Of a stretch of 64,000 nt of DNA, positions 19,479 to 28,211 are shown piece after piece. The position numbers were made by a program, and so were the translations under genes. This DNA comes from Brumimicrobium mesophilum (GTDB taxonomy: Bacteria > Bacteroidota > Bacteroidia > Flavobacteriales_D > Crocinitomicaceae). Location of the stretch: assembly GCF_003025005.1 (NCBI RefSeq), contig NZ_PVSS01000014.1:46481-110480 (forward strand), in the 5' to 3' direction. A model generated the notes under the pieces. It saw nothing but the letters and a program-made list of their open reading frames with translations. It was not told where the DNA came from and did no database searches. Each line of letters begins with the position of its first letter. Position 1 is the first letter of the stretch.

Positions 19479-20147
19479 ATGATAAGAATAGCACTTTCTG
19501 TATTGACTTTAGCCGTTTTAATTTTTCTCCATAATTCAATTATCTCAACTGGACTAGAGTTTAAATTATCTTTTACTTTTTCTAAAATTCTTCCTTATAT
19601 GTTAGAGTTTTTTGCGGTGTGTTTAATTATTTTTAATGTTTACCGCCAATTTTTAATGGGAACATCACTAACAATTAGGAGACTGGTGAGTATTCTTATT
19701 CTTTTTGGTGGTTCTGGAATTGCATTTGCAGTAAACCCAATCTATGAAGGTGATTTTAGTCACCAATATCGTGAAGTAGCATTATATGGTGAAAATGCAG
19801 ATACATTTCAGCGTGGACTGACCATGATTGCTTTACCAGGATGTCCATTTTGCTTTGAAAAATTAGAAGAAATGAAAAGAGTTAAGGCCATTTATCCTGA
19901 ACTTCCAATGTATGTTTTGGTGGTCAACGATGATGAACTTGCTGCAGAAAATTATAGAGAAGCAAGCGAAGGTATGATTGAAGTTGAACTTTTCCCAAAA
20001 TCGACTTTATTGAGAAATATTGTTGGAGATGGTTATCCAAATATGATGTATAACTCAGGGAATAAAGGATCTAAATTAATTAATTGGAACAATAGTGGTT
20101 TTGGTAGTGCGAGTTGGGACTTTATACTTGAAGAGGAAGGGCTTTAG
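19479..20147 (+). CDS. Membrane-anchored protein with a CPFC thioredoxin-like motif
   Basis: 222 aa. Three N-terminal hydrophobic helices (about residues 3-22, 40-62, 70-92), then a soluble domain starting with a beta strand and GCPFCFEKLEEMKR (Cys122, Cys125), which looks like a thioredoxin or glutaredoxin fold with a CxxC site. No named family recognised. A redox or metal role at the membrane is inferred. Follows topB by 20 bp on the same strand, with no obvious functional link. Ends beside a repeat element. Confidence 0.7.
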   Translation: MIRIALSVLTLAVLIFLHNSIISTGLEFKLSFTFSKILPYMLEFFAVCLIIFNVYRQFLMGTSLTIRRLVSILILFGGSGIAFAVNPIYEGDFSHQYREVALYGENADTFQRGLTMIALPGCPFCFEKLEEMKRVKAIYPELPMYVLVVNDDELAAENYREASEGMIEVELFPKSTLLRNIVGDGYPNMMYNSGNKGSKLINWNNSGFGSASWDFILEEEGL

Positions 20148-20165
20148 AAGTTAACCGAATTTTTT

Positions 20166-20324
20166 TTAACCGCTAAGGACGCAAAGGTTTCGCTGAGAGC
20201 GCCTGTGGCACTTTTTTCATTAAAACATAGGATTGCATCCTATGTTAACATACACCATCCCTTTGGGATTTTCATTTTCATACCTTGCGGCCTTTGCGAA
20301 AAACTCAGCTGCCTCTGCGGTTAA
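20166..20324. repeat. Inverted-repeat element of the ACCGCnnAGG type
   Basis: About 160 bp bounded by TTAACCGCTAAGGACGC (from 20166) and TGCCTCTGCGGTTAA (to 20324). A perfect internal palindrome, AACATAGGAT TGC ATCCTATGTT, lies at 20224-20246. The ends resemble the ACCGCAAAGAGACGCAGAGG blocks tandemly repeated at 48.4 and 50.5 kb. It fills the space between convergent genes (dinB stop at 20327), so it may also end transcription. Confidence 0.65.
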
Positions 20325-20326
20325 AC

Positions 20327-21406
20327 CTACCAAATAGTCAACTGCTGAACTTCATTTTCTGATTCATCCACATCAAAAGCACTTATAGAAACTCCAATTA
20401 ATCGCAATGGAACTCCTGGGACAATTGCTTCTTTCATCAATTCGGTGAGTTTTTCACGGATTTCAACCTTGTCGGTCACAAAATCGGGTTCTGTAATGGA
20501 GCGCGTGATGGTTTCGAATTCGTAATTTCTGATTTTCAATGTAACTGATCTTCCTTTTACTCCATGTTTTTCATACCGTGTCCACCATTTATCAAAGACC
20601 TGAGAGAATTTCTCATTAATATCGATTTCTCCAATCACATCTTTTGAAAAAGTCATTTCTGCTCCAACACTTTTTCTTACTCTTTCGGATTGAACTTCGC
20701 GATGATCTATTCCTCTAGCGATATCAAACAAGAATCCACCTGTTTTACCAAACAATTGTTGCAATTCCCACTTAGAATAAGGCAATAAATCTGCTCCTTT
20801 AAAAATGTCATTGGTTTTCATTTTTTCTGCGGTAACTTTCCCTACCCCAAAAAAATCCTCAATTGGAAGTTCTTCCATAAAAGTCGCTCCTTCTTCTGGA
20901 GTAATCACAAAAAGTCCATCTGGTTTGTCTTGATCTGAAGCGATTTTTGCTAAAAACTTATTGTAAGAAACTCCAGCTGAGGCAATCAAATCGAGTTCAT
21001 TTCGAATGTCGTTTTTAATTTGCTGTGCAATTAAGGTGGCTGATCGCATTTCATATTTGGAATAAGTCACATCTAAAAATGCTTCGTCCAAGGAAAGTGG
21101 CTCTATGATCGATGTGTAACGACTAAATATTTCATTGATTTCTTTTGAGACAGCCTGGTATTTTTCAAAGGTAGGTTTCACGAATAACAAGGTAGGACAC
21201 TTTCGCAAGGCAACACGAGAGGGCATAGCAGAACGCACGCCAAACTTTCGCGCCTCGTAACTTGCTGCAGCTATCACTCCTCTACCATCTGAACCACCAA
21301 CAGCCAAAGGTTTTCCACGTAAATCTGGATTATCACGTTGTTCCACAGAAGCATAAAACGCATCCATATCAATATGAATTATTTTACGTATTTCTTCCTT
21401 ACTCAT
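20327..21406 (-). CDS. dinB: DNA polymerase IV (Y family)
   Basis: 359-aa translesion polymerase. Catalytic acids in HIDMDAFYASVEQRDNP (N-terminus) and PLSLDEAFLDVT; helix-hairpin-helix stretch around ELPIEDFFGVGKVTAEKM; little-finger domain in the C-terminal third. No beta-clamp motif checked in detail; the end is NEVQQLTIW. Last gene of xseA-xseB-dinB: its start overlaps the xseB stop by 8 bp, so it is coupled to a repair nuclease operon. Confidence 0.95.
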   Translation of the reverse strand: MSKEEIRKIIHIDMDAFYASVEQRDNPDLRGKPLAVGGSDGRGVIAAASYEARKFGVRSAMPSRVALRKCPTLLFVKPTFEKYQAVSKEINEIFSRYTSIIEPLSLDEAFLDVTYSKYEMRSATLIAQQIKNDIRNELDLIASAGVSYNKFLAKIASDQDKPDGLFVITPEEGATFMEELPIEDFFGVGKVTAEKMKTNDIFKGADLLPYSKWELQQLFGKTGGFLFDIARGIDHREVQSERVRKSVGAEMTFSKDVIGEIDINEKFSQVFDKWWTRYEKHGVKGRSVTLKIRNYEFETITRSITEPDFVTDKVEIREKLTELMKEAIVPGVPLRLIGVSISAFDVDESENEVQQLTIW

Positions 21407-21608
21407 TTTCGTCCTCTGGCGCTATGATTCTTTTAATATCATCTTCAGTTTTGTCTAATTTCTTACGACAGAAATCGACTAATTCTTTCGCCTCGATTAC
21501 CGTTTCTGACAGATTATCGATTTTTACCTCCTTCAACTCCAAAGCCCCAACAATCTCTTTTAACCGCTGCAATGCTTCTTCGTAGGTTGTTTTATCCGTT
21601 ATTTTCAT
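21399..21608 (-). CDS. xseB: Exodeoxyribonuclease VII small subunit
   Basis: 69 aa, usual size. Helical hairpin pattern TYEEALQRLKEIVGALELKE...LVDFCRKKLDKTEDDI typical of XseB, which binds the XseA coiled coil. Overlaps xseA by 17 bp and dinB by 8 bp: translational coupling is likely. Confidence 0.93.
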   Translation of the reverse strand: MKITDKTTYEEALQRLKEIVGALELKEVKIDNLSETVIEAKELVDFCRKKLDKTEDDIKRIIAPEDENE

Positions 21609-23055
21609 GTTTTATATCTTTTTTCGTCACGATTTTACTCGTGATTAAATAATTTGAAGAAAGCGTTTTCATCTCGTCTCCTATTTTCACTTCTCTATTT
21701 TTGACGTCTTGATCATCAATAGTAGAAATCGTATAACCTGATTCCAAAATTTTCAAAGGATTTAATAAAGCCAATAATTCTTCTTGATTTCCAAAAACAA
21801 TGCGTTCTCTATCAATAATCTGCTGACTCAACAATTGAACTGAAGAAAGCACTTGGCTTAAATTCACCTCTTTTTCTCTTTCGATTTTTTGTTGTGCGAA
21901 ATCTGAAATTCTATCTAACAATCTCTCCAGTTGACTTCCCTCCTGCTGAACTAAACGTTGTAAATGAGAAGAAGTTCGGTGACTCAATACCGCCAAAATA
22001 TCTTTCCCTTCGTACAACAAAGTCCTACTTTTCTGTAGGATTTCATATTCTTTTTCTTGGAAAGTACTGCGCCAATAATGAATCAATTCTCTACTGTAAT
22101 GAGATAAATAATTGTTGTAATGCGTAAATTCTTCCTTACTTTCGCTTAACAACTGCAATGATAATTGAATAGATTTATCATGCAATTCCCGCATTATTTC
22201 CTTAAAAGAACTAATCGCATAATGAATATGTCTTGCCACAGCTGTTGGTGTAATAAAAGTAACACGGGCCACTAAATCGGACACCACCTCATCGTTTTCA
22301 TGTCCAATTCCAGTTATAACTGGTAAACGTGAATTACAAATTGCTTTAGAAATTTCATAATCATCGAAAAGCGCCAAATCCATTTTACTCCCTCCACCTC
22401 TTAAAATCACAATAACGTCAGCATCATGGCGACTGGCATCTTTAATGGCAGCTACAATTTCTTTTACGGCAGCATCACCTTGAACACGCACTGGAAATTC
22501 CTTAATAACGAATTTATTATAGTCGTGATTAATCAGTAATTCCTGTTGAAAATCTCTATAACCAGAGGTATTTGGAGAACCAATCAAAGCGATGCGTTTA
22601 ATAATCGTTGGCAGTCGGATTTGTTTTTGAAGATCAAAAATTTCTTCTTTCTTCAATCTTTTAATCACCTCTTGGCGTTTGCGTTCAATCTCGCCGTAAG
22701 AATATGCCGGATCAATTCCACGAATTTTTAATTTCAATCCATAAATCGTGTGAAATTCAATTTTGACATTAATCAATATTTTATTTCCTGGTTGAAGAAT
22801 ACCCAGTACTTCATTTAATCCAATTTGTTCAACAATATTTCTATAATTAGAAGCCCAAATCGTTGCGAAACTTCTTGCGGTTGTTGAATCATTGATACTG
22901 TCAGCTAACTCAATATAAAAATGCCCACTTTTCTGATTGATTTTTATCAACTCTGCAGTGATCCAAAAATCACGTTTCGAAAACGTATCCCAAATGTGCT
23001 TTTCGAAGGACTGATTGAGTTGCGTAAGTGAATATATTTTTCTTTGCTCAGACAT
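21592..23055 (-). CDS. xseA: Exodeoxyribonuclease VII large subunit
   Basis: 487 aa. With XseB it degrades single-stranded DNA to oligonucleotides. N-terminal OB-fold (about 1-105), catalytic core with VIVILRGGGSKMDLALFDDY and VITGIGHENDEVVSDLVA, a long coiled coil (about 290-420) and a C-terminal strand region (ILESGYTIS). First gene of the xseA-xseB-dinB operon. Confidence 0.95.
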   Translation of the reverse strand: MSEQRKIYSLTQLNQSFEKHIWDTFSKRDFWITAELIKINQKSGHFYIELADSINDSTTARSFATIWASNYRNIVEQIGLNEVLGILQPGNKILINVKIEFHTIYGLKLKIRGIDPAYSYGEIERKRQEVIKRLKKEEIFDLQKQIRLPTIIKRIALIGSPNTSGYRDFQQELLINHDYNKFVIKEFPVRVQGDAAVKEIVAAIKDASRHDADVIVILRGGGSKMDLALFDDYEISKAICNSRLPVITGIGHENDEVVSDLVARVTFITPTAVARHIHYAISSFKEIMRELHDKSIQLSLQLLSESKEEFTHYNNYLSHYSRELIHYWRSTFQEKEYEILQKSRTLLYEGKDILAVLSHRTSSHLQRLVQQEGSQLERLLDRISDFAQQKIEREKEVNLSQVLSSVQLLSQQIIDRERIVFGNQEELLALLNPLKILESGYTISTIDDQDVKNREVKIGDEMKTLSSNYLITSKIVTKKDIKHENNG

Positions 23056-23338
23056 TAGAATAAAGGTAGTAAGAATAATTGCGAATATTGAATTATCAAT
23101 TACGAATTATTTAAAAAGATGAAAATTTGGGTTGGAATTTGATTAGGATTTCGTCAAATAAATTATTGTACAGTTTACTTTCCATAGATGGAATGTTGTA
23201 ACCTAAGAATTAAAAATATCCCGAATTGATTATCAATGGAATAGTTGATAATATAACTCACTAATTACTTAGCACAAGAAATCCTAAATCTAGAACATTT
23301 CTCTTTTGACTTTGTTGTTTAAGGAAACAATTAATAGC

Positions 23339-24037
23339 ATGAAAAACTATCTAATAATTGGAGGCTCTTCTGGAATTGGAGCTGCTGTGACAGATATATT
23401 GTCGAAAAATAACAACGCAATATTCGCGACATACAATTCTAATTCAAATAATCCAGACACTGAACTGATTAAATATCATCATTTAGATGTTTTGGATTCA
23501 GCATTTGATTTTGATTTCCTTCCTGAAATACTTGACGGTATGGTCTACTGTCCGGGTAGCATTAATCTCAAACCATTTTCGCGAATAAAGCCCGATGATT
23601 TTCTAACAGACTTCAATTTGCAGGTCAATGGTGCTATTTCTGTTCTGCAAAAAGTATTGCCACGATTAAAGAAATCAGAGTTAGCAAGTGTAATTATGTT
23701 TTCCACTGTCGCAGTACAAAATGGATTTAATTTTCATTCCCAAGTTGCGGCATCAAAGGGAGCAATAGAAGGATTAACCAGATCCTTAGCCGCTGAATTT
23801 GCTCCAAAAATTAGATTTAATGCAATAGCACCTTCATTAACTGACACAAAATTAGCAAGTAAGTTATTGAGCTCTGAAGAGAAAAAAGAAGTCAATGCAG
23901 AGCGTCATCCTATGAAAAAAATTGGAAGTGCTCAGGACATTGCAGAAATGGCCGTATTTTTATTATCGGATAAAGCAAAGTGGATTACAGGTCAAATTAT
24001 CCATGTAGATGGAGGAATGTCAACTATAAAAAATTAA
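23339..24037 (+). CDS. Atypical SDR-family protein lacking the catalytic Tyr
   Basis: 232 aa from ATG 23339; a TTG at 23306 would add 11 residues. Rossmann nucleotide motif LIIGGSSGIGAAV, then GMVYCPGSI in place of NNAG. In the YxxxK site the Lys is present (HSQVAASKGAIEG) but the position four before it is Val, so the usual catalytic Tyr is missing. The C-terminal HVDGGMSTIKN is typical of SDRs. First of three tight genes with TetR-like and AarF; the next start is 3 bp after its stop. It may bind NAD(P) without classical dehydrogenase chemistry (inference). Confidence 0.85.
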   Translation: MKNYLIIGGSSGIGAAVTDILSKNNNAIFATYNSNSNNPDTELIKYHHLDVLDSAFDFDFLPEILDGMVYCPGSINLKPFSRIKPDDFLTDFNLQVNGAISVLQKVLPRLKKSELASVIMFSTVAVQNGFNFHSQVAASKGAIEGLTRSLAAEFAPKIRFNAIAPSLTDTKLASKLLSSEEKKEVNAERHPMKKIGSAQDIAEMAVFLLSDKAKWITGQIIHVDGGMSTIKN

Positions 24038-24039
24038 AA

Positions 24040-24696
24040 ATGGAAATGGAAAAAATGAATACTAGGGATGTGATTTTAGAAAATTACACAAAATATGTCT
24101 TAACACATAATGAAAAACCAAAGAGCGTTTATGCTTTTACAGCTGACAACAATATGGAAGAAGCTGAGTTTTATAAGTATTTTGGTTCATTTAAGGCAAT
24201 AGATTCCGCCGTCTTTGTTGATCTATTCAAGAACACACTCAATTTGTTATCTCAAGATGAAGATTTCCAACAAGGTGATGCAAAACATAAACTATTGAGC
24301 TATTACTTTACATTTTTCGAAATGTTGACTGCCAATAGAAGCTTGGTAACCTATATTTTACACCAAGATGAAAATAAACTCAAGGTTTTAAAAACCTTAG
24401 ATGGATTAAAAGAGGAATACACTCAATTTGTAGAATCATTGGACATTAAACCAATCGACATGATCGTAGATAATTTAGCCAACGTTGTTGATAAAGGTCT
24501 ATCTAAAGCTTCATACGGCCAATTGCTTTTCATTATGAAATTTTGGTTGAACGATACTTCTCCATCATTTGAGAAAACTGATGTTTTAATTGAAAAAACA
24601 ATGCATGCCGGATTTGAAGTTATCAACACCAAACCAATTAATGCCTTTGTAGATTTAGGAAAGTTTTTATGGAAAGAAGGAATGGGTAAAAAATAA
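24040..24696 (+). CDS. TetR-like transcriptional regulator
   Basis: 218 aa. ATG 24040 chosen; the frame is open further upstream, but that overlaps the SDR gene. The N-terminus looks like a divergent TetR HTH: VILENYTKYVLTHNEK, then MEEAEFYKYFGSFKAID, which matches the YryFpsKeaL recognition-helix end. The rest is all-helical, as in TetR ligand domains. Starts 3 bp after the SDR and ends 11 bp before the AarF gene. It may regulate this operon or may be a helix-only effector. Confidence 0.7.
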   Translation: MEMEKMNTRDVILENYTKYVLTHNEKPKSVYAFTADNNMEEAEFYKYFGSFKAIDSAVFVDLFKNTLNLLSQDEDFQQGDAKHKLLSYYFTFFEMLTANRSLVTYILHQDENKLKVLKTLDGLKEEYTQFVESLDIKPIDMIVDNLANVVDKGLSKASYGQLLFIMKFWLNDTSPSFEKTDVLIEKTMHAGFEVINTKPINAFVDLGKFLWKEGMGKK

Positions 24697-24707
24697 AATA
24701 TCAGGAA

Positions 24708-26024
24708 ATGAAATCGATAGACAAAATACCAACTTCAAAAATTCAACGGGCAACTAAAATGGCGTCCACTGGAGCGAAAATTGGTGTTAATTACTTAAAA
24801 TATTACGGAGAAAAGCTGGTTGGATCCGAGGAGAAAGCAAAAGCCAAACTTGATGAATCCAATGCTTCTGATATTTATGACAGTTTAAAAAACTTGAAAG
24901 GAAGCGCCTTAAAAATGGCTCAAATGATGAGTATGGACAAGACCATGCTGCCTCAAGCTTATGTTGAAAAATTTTCCTTGTCTCAATTTTCTGTTCCTCC
25001 ATTATCAGCCGCTTTGGTTAGGAAAACCTTTAAACGCTATTTTGGTAAAGACACAGAAGAACTCTTTGATAAATTCAATTTCGAAGCCATTAACGCAGCA
25101 AGTATTGGTCAAGTTCATCAAGCTGAAAAGAATGGTGAAAAATTAGCTGTAAAAATTCAATATCCGGGAGTTGCTGACAGTATTGGCAGTGATTTATCTA
25201 TGGTGAAACCAATTGCCTTGCGCATGTTGAACATAAAAGCCAAGGATGCCGACCGTTATTTCCATGAAGTTGAAGAAAAATTGATGGAAGAAACGAATTA
25301 CACCTTGGAATTAGAACAAAGTAATGCGGTTTCTAAAGCATGTAGACACATTCCAAATTTACATTTCCCTCGATATTATGGTGAATTGTCAAACGATAAA
25401 ATCTTGACAATGGATTGGATGGAAGGTGTTCAAATTTCTGAATTTTCTAAAAATAACAACTCACCAGAAAAAGCGAATAAAATAGGACAAGCTCTTTGGG
25501 ATTTTTATATGTATCAAATCCACATCGTTAGAAAAGTACATGCAGATCCTCATCCTGGGAACTTTATGGTTTCGCCAAATGATGAGTTGATAGCTATTGA
25601 TTTTGGATGCATGAAAGAAGTGCCAGAAGATTTTTATTTTCCTTATTTTGAATTAACTAAACCTGAAATATTAAATAACCCAACTTCATTCGAAAAACAA
25701 TTATATGCTTTGGAAATTTTGAAAGAAACCGATTCAGAAAAGGAAAAAGTATTTTTCTCACAAATTTTTAAAGAACTTTTGGGATTGTTTGCTCTGCCAT
25801 TTCATCATGAAGAATTTGATTTTTCTGACCCAACATTTTTCAATCAAATTGCAAATATGGCCGATAAATTTTCAAAAGATGATGCATTAAGAAAAGTAGA
25901 TGCCGGAAGAGGTTCCAAACATTTTATTTATATCAACAGGGCCTTTTTTGGATTGTATAGTTTAATGAATGAATTGAAATCGAATAAAATTGTGGTGAAT
26001 AATTATTTATCATTTGAAGAATGA
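24708..26024 (+). CDS. AarF/ABC1/UbiB-family atypical kinase
   Basis: 438 aa. Family motifs: the KxGQ-type helix LKGSALKMAQMMS (about residue 65), Ala-rich loop NAASIGQVHQAE, nucleotide-binding Lys in LAVKIQYPG, catalytic HADPHPGNF and metal-binding IDFGCMKEV. No transmembrane tail is obvious. The family (UbiB, ADCK/COQ8) supports quinone or other lipid metabolism through ATPase activity. No other quinone gene is nearby; the partners here are an SDR and a TetR-like protein. Confidence 0.92.
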   Translation: MKSIDKIPTSKIQRATKMASTGAKIGVNYLKYYGEKLVGSEEKAKAKLDESNASDIYDSLKNLKGSALKMAQMMSMDKTMLPQAYVEKFSLSQFSVPPLSAALVRKTFKRYFGKDTEELFDKFNFEAINAASIGQVHQAEKNGEKLAVKIQYPGVADSIGSDLSMVKPIALRMLNIKAKDADRYFHEVEEKLMEETNYTLELEQSNAVSKACRHIPNLHFPRYYGELSNDKILTMDWMEGVQISEFSKNNNSPEKANKIGQALWDFYMYQIHIVRKVHADPHPGNFMVSPNDELIAIDFGCMKEVPEDFYFPYFELTKPEILNNPTSFEKQLYALEILKETDSEKEKVFFSQIFKELLGLFALPFHHEEFDFSDPTFFNQIANMADKFSKDDALRKVDAGRGSKHFIYINRAFFGLYSLMNELKSNKIVVNNYLSFEE

Positions 26025-26055
26025 TTGGAAGAGAATTAATCGCGGAGGTTTTGCA

Positions 26056-26080
26056 GAGTACGATTGCAAAACGTCCGTAC
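26056..26080. repeat. Half copy of the REP-like palindrome
   Basis: TGCAAAACGTCCGTAC at 26065-26080 matches the right half of the palindromes at 11966 and 30091; the left half is decayed. Lies just downstream of the AarF gene. Confidence 0.5.
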
Positions 26081-26086
26081 AAAAGC

Positions 26087-26119
26087 AAAAAAAGCGAAAT
26101 CAATTGACTTCGCTTTTTT
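26087..26119. terminator. Bidirectional rho-independent terminator
   Basis: Arms AAAAAAAGCGAA (26087-26098) and TTCGCTTTTTT (26109-26119) enclose a 10-base loop, with A- and T-runs on the two sides. Located between the convergent AarF gene and the 2OG oxygenase gene, so it can serve both. An AATTCGTAATT-type repeat follows (26120-26155). Confidence 0.8.
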
Positions 26120-26155
26120 ATAATTCGTAATTTATAATTATTAATTCGTAATTAT

Positions 26156-27115
26156 CTATTTAATAAGTCCGATTTCTCTTAATCGTTCCATTAAATATTC
26201 TCCTCCAGTAATATCTTCATAAGCTTTCGGGTTTTCTTCATCGATGCAAGAAGGTAGGCAGTTTAATGGCATTTCTGATCTTGGATGTAAGAAGAAAGGC
26301 ACAGAATATCTGCTTGTTCCTAAATTTTCCTTAGAAGGATTAATCACACGGTGAGTTGTAGATTTTAGTTTATTGTTTGTTAAACGTTGTAACATATCCC
26401 CAACATTTACAACAATATGATCTTGAATAGATGTTACAGAAACCCATTCGTTTTGTTTATTCAATACTTGAAGTCCATCTGCAGAAGCACCAACTAAAAG
26501 TGTAATTAAATTGATGTCTTCATGTTCACCTGCTCTCACTGCTCCCTCTTCAATATCACCTAAAATTGGTGGATAATGAATAGGACGTAAAATACTATTT
26601 CCATTGTGAATATGTTCATTAAAATAGTTTTCATCTAATCCTAAATGAAGTGCAATCGCCCTTAACAAATGTCTTCCTGTATCTTCAAAAGCTTTATATG
26701 AAGCTTTTCCAACTTTCAAAAAATCAGGTTGTTCTTCAACATTTACATTCTCAGGATATTGTTTGCCAATCGGATCATTGTCTTCAACGAACTGACCAAA
26801 ATGCCAAAACTCTTTTAAATCTCCAGCTGTTTTTCCTTTGGCGTGTTCCGTTCCAAAAGGTGTGTAACCTCGCTGACCTCCTATTCCTGGAATATTGTAT
26901 TTATTTTTAATGGCTTCATCTTGACCAAAGAATTCTTCCATTTGAGCATAAAGATTATCAATTAAATCTTTTGAAATACCATGATTTTTAACTGCTACGA
27001 AACCAATGTCTTCATATGCTGTACCTAATTTATTTATAAAGTCTTGTTGTTGTTTTTCATCACCTGATAAAAATTCAGATAAATCAACAGAAGGAATACC
27101 TTGTGGATTGCTCAT
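26156..27115 (-). CDS. Isopenicillin N synthase-like 2OG-Fe(II) oxygenase
   Basis: 319 aa, cytoplasmic. N-terminal DIOX_N region (IPSVDLSEFL...YEDIGFVAVKNHGIS) and a C-terminal double-stranded beta helix with the iron ligands HxD in AGEHEDINLITLLVG and His in STTHRVINP, plus the 2-oxoglutarate-binding pair in SRYSVPFFLHP. The substrate cannot be told; bacterial members act on amino acids, hormones or secondary metabolites. Stands alone, with a terminator at its 3' end. Confidence 0.93.
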   Translation of the reverse strand: MSNPQGIPSVDLSEFLSGDEKQQQDFINKLGTAYEDIGFVAVKNHGISKDLIDNLYAQMEEFFGQDEAIKNKYNIPGIGGQRGYTPFGTEHAKGKTAGDLKEFWHFGQFVEDNDPIGKQYPENVNVEEQPDFLKVGKASYKAFEDTGRHLLRAIALHLGLDENYFNEHIHNGNSILRPIHYPPILGDIEEGAVRAGEHEDINLITLLVGASADGLQVLNKQNEWVSVTSIQDHIVVNVGDMLQRLTNNKLKSTTHRVINPSKENLGTSRYSVPFFLHPRSEMPLNCLPSCIDEENPKAYEDITGGEYLMERLREIGLIK

Positions 27116-27244
27116 AATTTCTTTGTTTTAAACAAAAATAATAATATTTCTCTTAACAGAATTATAGTTTAAAGTATTGAGATGAGCTTAGAAAAACTAG
27201 ATCCTGTCCACTCTATATTGAATACTCAATACTGTTTTCCAAAC

Positions 27245-27499
27245 TCACTTCTGATTTAAAACATATTCCTTCGCGGCTTCGTATTGTATTTCGAACTCAG
27301 CTTCTTCGCTCATCTGGTACATTTCCATCTCTGAAGCAAGCATATCCTGAATTTGAAGTTGCTCAAAATACTTTTTTGCATGAACAACATGAATTAAAAA
27401 GCGTTTACCTACCAACTGAACTTCTTCAAATGTAGTAAAAGACGTAACTTTGTAAAAAGACTTATTGTCAAAACGTTTTCTATATTGGGGAAAGTCCAT
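27245..27499 (-). CDS. Conserved-looking small hypothetical protein
   Basis: 84 aa, soluble, mixed: DFPQYRKRFDNKSFYKVTS at the N-terminus, then helix-rich and acidic (MLASEMEMYQMSEEAEF). No family recognised. Divergent from the TPR gene with only 28 bp between the two starts, so their promoters must overlap or lie within each other's coding sequence. Confidence 0.7.
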   Translation of the reverse strand: MDFPQYRKRFDNKSFYKVTSFTTFEEVQLVGKRFLIHVVHAKKYFEQLQIQDMLASEMEMYQMSEEAEFEIQYEAAKEYVLNQK

Positions 27500-27527
27500 A
27501 ATTTTGTATCATAAATTTAGAACACAA

Positions 27528-28211
27528 ATGTATATTAATTCGGAACATAAAAAAGCACAAGAGTTATTGGATGAACAAAAGTTTGAAAAATCTTTGCTTG
27601 CATTTAACAACGCTTTAGAATTAAATCCTAACCATCCAGACATTCTTTCTCACAGAGGAGTTCTCTATTTACACATGAATGAGAAGAAAAAGTGTCTTGA
27701 CGACCTTGAATTATCACTTAGATTAGACGATGGTTATGGATATCGCTATGCTGCATTGGCGTATGCACAAGATTACTTTGGTGATTTAGACAAAGCAATA
27801 GAATTATACGAAAAGGCCGTTCAAGTTGATCCAGATGATGCTGTAGCATACAATAACTTAGGATTGTTGATGGAAAAAAGAGGTTATCAACAAAAAGCCA
27901 AAGAAAATTTTGAGAGGGCAGATAAATTATCTCAAATTGAAGACGGTATGCTTGATAAAATGGAAGAATTAGAAAGAATTGAAGAAAATTTCCACATTAA
28001 TAAAAGTGAGTCAAAAAATGACGAGAAAAAACCAGAAAATCCTCTTCCAAAACCTGGTACTCAATTAAAGGGTGAACCTTTGCAACCCACTAAAATAAAA
28101 ACAGATCCACCAAAAACTTTTGGGTCGGTTTCAAAAGATTTGGTAACTGACAAAACTGTATTTAAAGAGTTTATAGCTTTTATAAAAAATGGATTTAAAT
28201 TAAAAAAATGA
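27528..28211 (+). CDS. TPR-repeat protein
   Basis: 227 aa from ATG 27528, which avoids overlap with the divergent gene; an open upstream TTG frame exists. Three TPR units are visible (KAQELLDEQKFEKSLLAFNN; FGDLDKAIELYEKAVQVDP; AVAYNNLGLLMEKRGYQQKA), then a charged, Pro-rich tail (about 150-227) likely unstructured. No signal peptide. Overlaps nth by 4 bp (ATGA), so the two are co-translated; a functional tie to DNA repair is not evident. Confidence 0.88.
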   Translation: MYINSEHKKAQELLDEQKFEKSLLAFNNALELNPNHPDILSHRGVLYLHMNEKKKCLDDLELSLRLDDGYGYRYAALAYAQDYFGDLDKAIELYEKAVQVDPDDAVAYNNLGLLMEKRGYQQKAKENFERADKLSQIEDGMLDKMEELERIEENFHINKSESKNDEKKPENPLPKPGTQLKGEPLQPTKIKTDPPKTFGSVSKDLVTDKTVFKEFIAFIKNGFKLKK

